Of a DNA stretch of 10,249 nucleotides, positions 7,438 to 10,249 are shown one piece after another. The first letter of the stretch is position 1, and every line of letters begins with the position of its first letter. The stretch lies in contig JABIQT010000097.1 of the NCBI GenBank assembly GCA_018667995.1, forward strand, positions 1-10,249. The letters run 5' to 3'. This DNA comes from Candidatus Latescibacterota bacterium. Lineage in GTDB: Bacteria; JAAXHH01; JABIQT01. The position numbers and the translations under genes were made by a program. The notes below the pieces were generated by a model. That model saw only the letters and a program-made list of their open reading frames with translations. It made no database searches and was not told the origin of the DNA.

Positions 7438-7442
7438 CGCGT

Positions 7443-9242
7443 TCAGGCGGCAGTCTCTTCCATCCGGTATTGCCGGGAATACATTCTGCTATACAGTCCG
7501 CCCTGGGCGATCAAGGCATCATGATTTCCAGACTCCACGATCTCACCATCCACCAGCACAAATATCACATCACAATGAATAACGCTGGAGAGCCGATGTG
7601 CAATTATGAAGCTGGTTCTGTCTTTCATTAACGTGTTCAAGGTTTCTTGAATTTTGGCTTCCGTTTTGGAGTCAAGAGCCGATGTACAATCGTCCAGAAT
7701 GAGGATCGTTGGATCCGTCAGCAGAGCCCTCGCAATGGATATCCGCTGCTTCTGGCCTCCGGAGAGCTTTACGCCCTGTTCGCCGATACGCGTCTGGTAT
7801 TGGTGTTCCAGGGTCACGATGAACTCGTGTACGTTGGCCATCTGCGCGACCGCTACCACTTCCTCATCAGACGCATCGAGTTTTCCGTACCGTATATTGT
7901 CTGCGATGGTTCCGCTAAACAGGGTACTCTCCTGGGGTACCATTCCTACACGCTCTCTGAGCGATGACAGTTGCAGGTCCTTGACGTCTAGTCCATCAAT
8001 GGATATGGAGCCCTGTTTCACATCATATAATCTGGGAATCAACTTGGCTAACGTGGATTTCCCGGAGCCACTAGGCCCTACAATCCCGACGTTCATGCCC
8101 GATTCAGCATCAAGCGTAATGTTTTTAAGTACGGGCGACTGATCGCTATATCCGAAGGTAATGCCATCCAGCGCCACATGACCTTTGCCCTTTGTAATGG
8201 CCACGGCATCGGGCCGGTCCTGGATCAAGGGCGGCGTGTCCAGCGTTTCAAAGAGACGATCTATGGCTGCGTTGGCGCGTTGCACGGTCACATTGACCGA
8301 GATGAGATTGACAATAGGACCATAGATGAAGGCAGTATAAGCGTGGAAAGCCAGCAGTGTACCGATGGTCAGCACGCCCTCGGAGATCAATATCCCTCCG
8401 TACCACAGCACCAGGGCGGCTCCCGCCCCACTTATGAAAGCGGCGATAGCATTCCACATGGTCCCCATGACGTTCTGATGCATATTCAGTTCAAAATGGG
8501 TATCCAACTTCTTCTTGAACTGATCCGACTCATACCTTTCCTTGACAAAGGACTTCACTACTCGAACGCCCGAGATGCACTCCTCCAGATTCATCATCAC
8601 CTCGTCCGTCTTCCGTCTCACTTTCTTACTGGTATCGCGCATACGTCCCGCGAACAGACGATGGGTTATCGCGTAGCAGGGCAGCACGACGACCGTTATG
8701 AGCGCCAGTTTCCAGTTAATAGTAAAGAGGACCACCATGATGACGATCAATGTCAAGAAATCGGTAAAAATATTGACGAGCCCACTACCCAACATTTCCT
8801 GAATCGCATATCCATCGCTGATGATTCGAGACATCAACTTGCCCGTCTGGGTTCGATCAAAATAACTCAGCGACAGCCGGTGCAGATGCTCTACGAGAGA
8901 ATGGCGAATATGGAATTTCACGCGCTGACTGAGATGGGCGATCACGTACTGGTGGGACAGTGTAACCATTTGGGTGCCGACCATGACACCCAGTACCATG
9001 AGGAATACGTTAATGAGTTTATCACTCTCACCGGCGACGAGAACGTCATCAATGAGGTATCTTATAATCCACGGCAAGGGCAGCGTAGTAGCGGTTGTAA
9101 GGAAGGTCAATCCCGCGGCAAGAAAAAGCCAGAAGACATAGGGCCGCAGGTATTGATTGAGCAGACGCACGAAATTGCGCGTGGGTGTCCGTTCTATCGG
9201 CGTCGTTTGAGACTGGGATGAGGATTCTGATTTAATGGACAT
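7443..9242 (-). CDS. ABC exporter half-transporter (membrane domain fused to ATPase) with degenerate Walker B
   Basis: This is a type I (MsbA/MdlB-like) exporter subunit of 599 residues from ATG 9242; a GTG six bases upstream (9248) is less likely, because GGAAAG sits five bases before the ATG. The N-terminal half has about six membrane helices, including residues 37-56, 79-97 and 158-190, and the LSLSYFDRTQTGKLMSRIIS coupling region usual for exporters. The ATPase half has Walker A GPSGSGKST (389-397), Q-loop VPQE (435-438), signature LSGGQKQR (493-500), Walker B ILILDD (513-518) and H-loop His549. The residue after the Walker B Asp is normally the catalytic Glu; here it is Asp518, followed by CTSALD. 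Known heterodimeric exporters (for example TM287/288) carry such a replacement in one subunit. It follows the other half-transporter by 38 bp and is presumably its dimer partner. The substrate cannot be deduced. Confidence 0.95.
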   Translation of the reverse strand: MSIKSESSSQSQTTPIERTPTRNFVRLLNQYLRPYVFWLFLAAGLTFLTTATTLPLPWIIRYLIDDVLVAGESDKLINVFLMVLGVMVGTQMVTLSHQYVIAHLSQRVKFHIRHSLVEHLHRLSLSYFDRTQTGKLMSRIISDGYAIQEMLGSGLVNIFTDFLTLIVIMVVLFTINWKLALITVVVLPCYAITHRLFAGRMRDTSKKVRRKTDEVMMNLEECISGVRVVKSFVKERYESDQFKKKLDTHFELNMHQNVMGTMWNAIAAFISGAGAALVLWYGGILISEGVLTIGTLLAFHAYTAFIYGPIVNLISVNVTVQRANAAIDRLFETLDTPPLIQDRPDAVAITKGKGHVALDGITFGYSDQSPVLKNITLDAESGMNVGIVGPSGSGKSTLAKLIPRLYDVKQGSISIDGLDVKDLQLSSLRERVGMVPQESTLFSGTIADNIRYGKLDASDEEVVAVAQMANVHEFIVTLEHQYQTRIGEQGVKLSGGQKQRISIARALLTDPTILILDDCTSALDSKTEAKIQETLNTLMKDRTSFIIAHRLSSVIHCDVIFVLVDGEIVESGNHDALIAQGGLYSRMYSRQYRMEETAA

Positions 9243-9247
9243 ATGCA

Positions 9248-9253
9248 CTTTCC
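9248..9253 (-). promoter_or_regulatory. ribosome binding site deciding the ABC subunit start
   Basis: On the - strand the bases read GGAAAG, five bases before ATG 9242. They overlap the alternative GTG at 9248, so they favour the ATG as the true start. Confidence 0.45.
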
Positions 9254-9280
9254 ATCACGGGACAATTCTTCATAAATCGA

Positions 9281-10249
9281 CTATGCGATCAGCTCCGCCA
9301 TCACCGGGTCTTCTGAACTGGACTGTTTCTTAAACTGTTCCTCGTACAACATGGCGTAGAGACCATCACGCGCCAGTAACTCCTCATGCGTCCCGGTCTC
9401 CACTATTTTTCCATCCGACATGGCCACAATCATATCCGCATCGAGAATAGTAGACAGACGATGTGCGATAACGAAGCTGGTTCGGTTCTCCATAACGCGG
9501 CGCAGAGCTTCTTGAATCAACGCTTCCGACTCTGAATCCAGCGCCGAAGTGGCTTCATCCATGATCAGGATTTTGGGATCGGAGACGACGGCACGTGCTA
9601 TGGCCACCCGCTGTTTCTGGCCGCCCGACAGTGTGATACCTTCGTCACCCAGTCGGGTTTCGTACCCGTCCGGTAATGTGATGATATAGTCGTGAATGTT
9701 GGCGATCCGGGCAGCCTCCTCGATCTGTTCATCTGTAGCATCCTGTTTGCCATATCGGATATTGTTTCTAATGGTCTCGTCGAACAAAACAGATTCCTGA
9801 AGTACAATTCCGATCTGCGCACGCAGTAACTCTATTGGGACGTCTCGTACGTCGTAATCATCGATGAGCAGGTCGCCGAGGACAGGATCATAGAATCTCG
9901 GTATAAGGTTCACCAGCGTGGTCTTTCCACACCCAGTGTGGCCGACGAGGGCTACTGTCATACCAGGCTCTACGATCAACGATATGTCGTCCAACACAAA
10001 AGTATCCGGGCTGTAGCCGAAGCATAAGCTCTTGAAGCTCACACGGCCATCAACAGCGGGAAGAGGAGTCATACCGTCATCCTCCACGTCCGGTTTTGTA
10101 TCCAGTATCTCGAACACGCGTTCGATAGACACCATGTTTTCCTGGATCCGGGCACTGAGGTTCGCAATCCGCACGGCGGGCCCGAAAAGGAATCCGACAA
10201 GCCCGTAAAATGCAATCAAGGCGCCTGGGGTTAGGGCTCCTTTGATCAC
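9281..10249 (-). CDS. ABC exporter half-transporter, C-terminal part (5' end outside window), canonical ATPase
   Basis: The reading frame is open to the right edge, so the first visible codon (GTG at 10249) is internal. Of an expected 580-620 residues, 322 are seen; the first four or five membrane helices are missing. Visible in order are the end of the membrane domain (GALTPGALIAFYGLVGFLFG, residues 4-23, then SIERVFEILDTKPDV), Walker A GHTGCGKT (103-110), Q-loop Gln151, signature LSGGQKQR (207-214), Walker B ILIMDE (227-232) with the catalytic Glu232, and H-loop His263. All ATPase motifs are canonical, unlike those of the downstream partner. It ends with TAG at 9281-9283, 38 bp before the next subunit. 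The pair is presumably one operon encoding a heterodimeric exporter for lipids, peptides or drugs; homodimers cannot be excluded. Confidence 0.95.
   Translation of the reverse strand: MIKGALTPGALIAFYGLVGFLFGPAVRIANLSARIQENMVSIERVFEILDTKPDVEDDGMTPLPAVDGRVSFKSLCFGYSPDTFVLDDISLIVEPGMTVALVGHTGCGKTTLVNLIPRFYDPVLGDLLIDDYDVRDVPIELLRAQIGIVLQESVLFDETIRNNIRYGKQDATDEQIEEAARIANIHDYIITLPDGYETRLGDEGITLSGGQKQRVAIARAVVSDPKILIMDEATSALDSESEALIQEALRRVMENRTSFVIAHRLSTILDADMIVAMSDGKIVETGTHEELLARDGLYAMLYEEQFKKQSSSEDPVMAELIA

Noticed and set aside
8178-9221. Long 347-codon open frame on the + strand inside the ABC exporter gene
   Set aside because: It is antisense to clear ABC exporter motifs, is rich in His, Gln and Arg with no domain, and is a shadow of the real gene.

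Overview
The window holds seven convincing protein genes (two cut by the window edges) and one doubtful small ORF. I see no rRNA, tRNA, CRISPR array, insertion sequence or prophage. Base composition looks moderate, neither strongly AT- nor GC-rich. A DUF6785/DUF6784-type membrane protein, a DUF4382 lipoprotein and a Tat-exported S58 hydrolase beside a sodium symporter suggest a Gram-negative-type uncultured bacterium. From memory of where the DUF6785/6784 family is common, Poribacteria, Latescibacterota or Planctomycetes are candidates. This is a weak inference, and only a database search could place the sequence.

Left third, + strand (3-3211): the C-terminal part of a polytopic DUF6785/DUF6784 membrane protein. 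After about 160 bases up to the preferred start, two envelope genes follow 22 bp apart: a predicted lipoprotein with a DUF4382 domain and a carboxypeptidase-regulatory-like Ig fold, then a secreted CAP/SCP-domain protein.

Middle, - strand (3319-5847): a two-gene transcription unit. First comes a Tat-exported P1/DmpA (peptidase S58) hydrolase whose active-site pattern looks like that of nylon oligomer hydrolase NylC, with an Asn-Thr self-cleavage site. Fifteen bases downstream is a sodium:solute symporter (SSS). The pair suggests hydrolysis outside the cytoplasmic membrane followed by Na+-driven uptake of a product. It converges on the CAP gene.

Next (5988-7226, - strand): a stand-alone RecA-fold ATPase related to the C-terminal domain of DnaB. 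It lacks the DnaB N-terminal domain and has an acidic leader, an unusual P-loop and a highly charged insertion. Upstream lies a 216-bp gap with a possible 37-codon ORF on the + strand.

Right third (7443-10249, - strand): two adjacent ABC exporter half-transporters, the first truncated by the window edge. One has a canonical Walker B Glu and the other has Asp there, the signature of heterodimeric exporters with one degenerate ATP site.

No single novel multi-gene system stands out. The best leads are the stand-alone DnaB-like ATPase, the NylC-like hydrolase with its symporter, and the asymmetric ABC pair.
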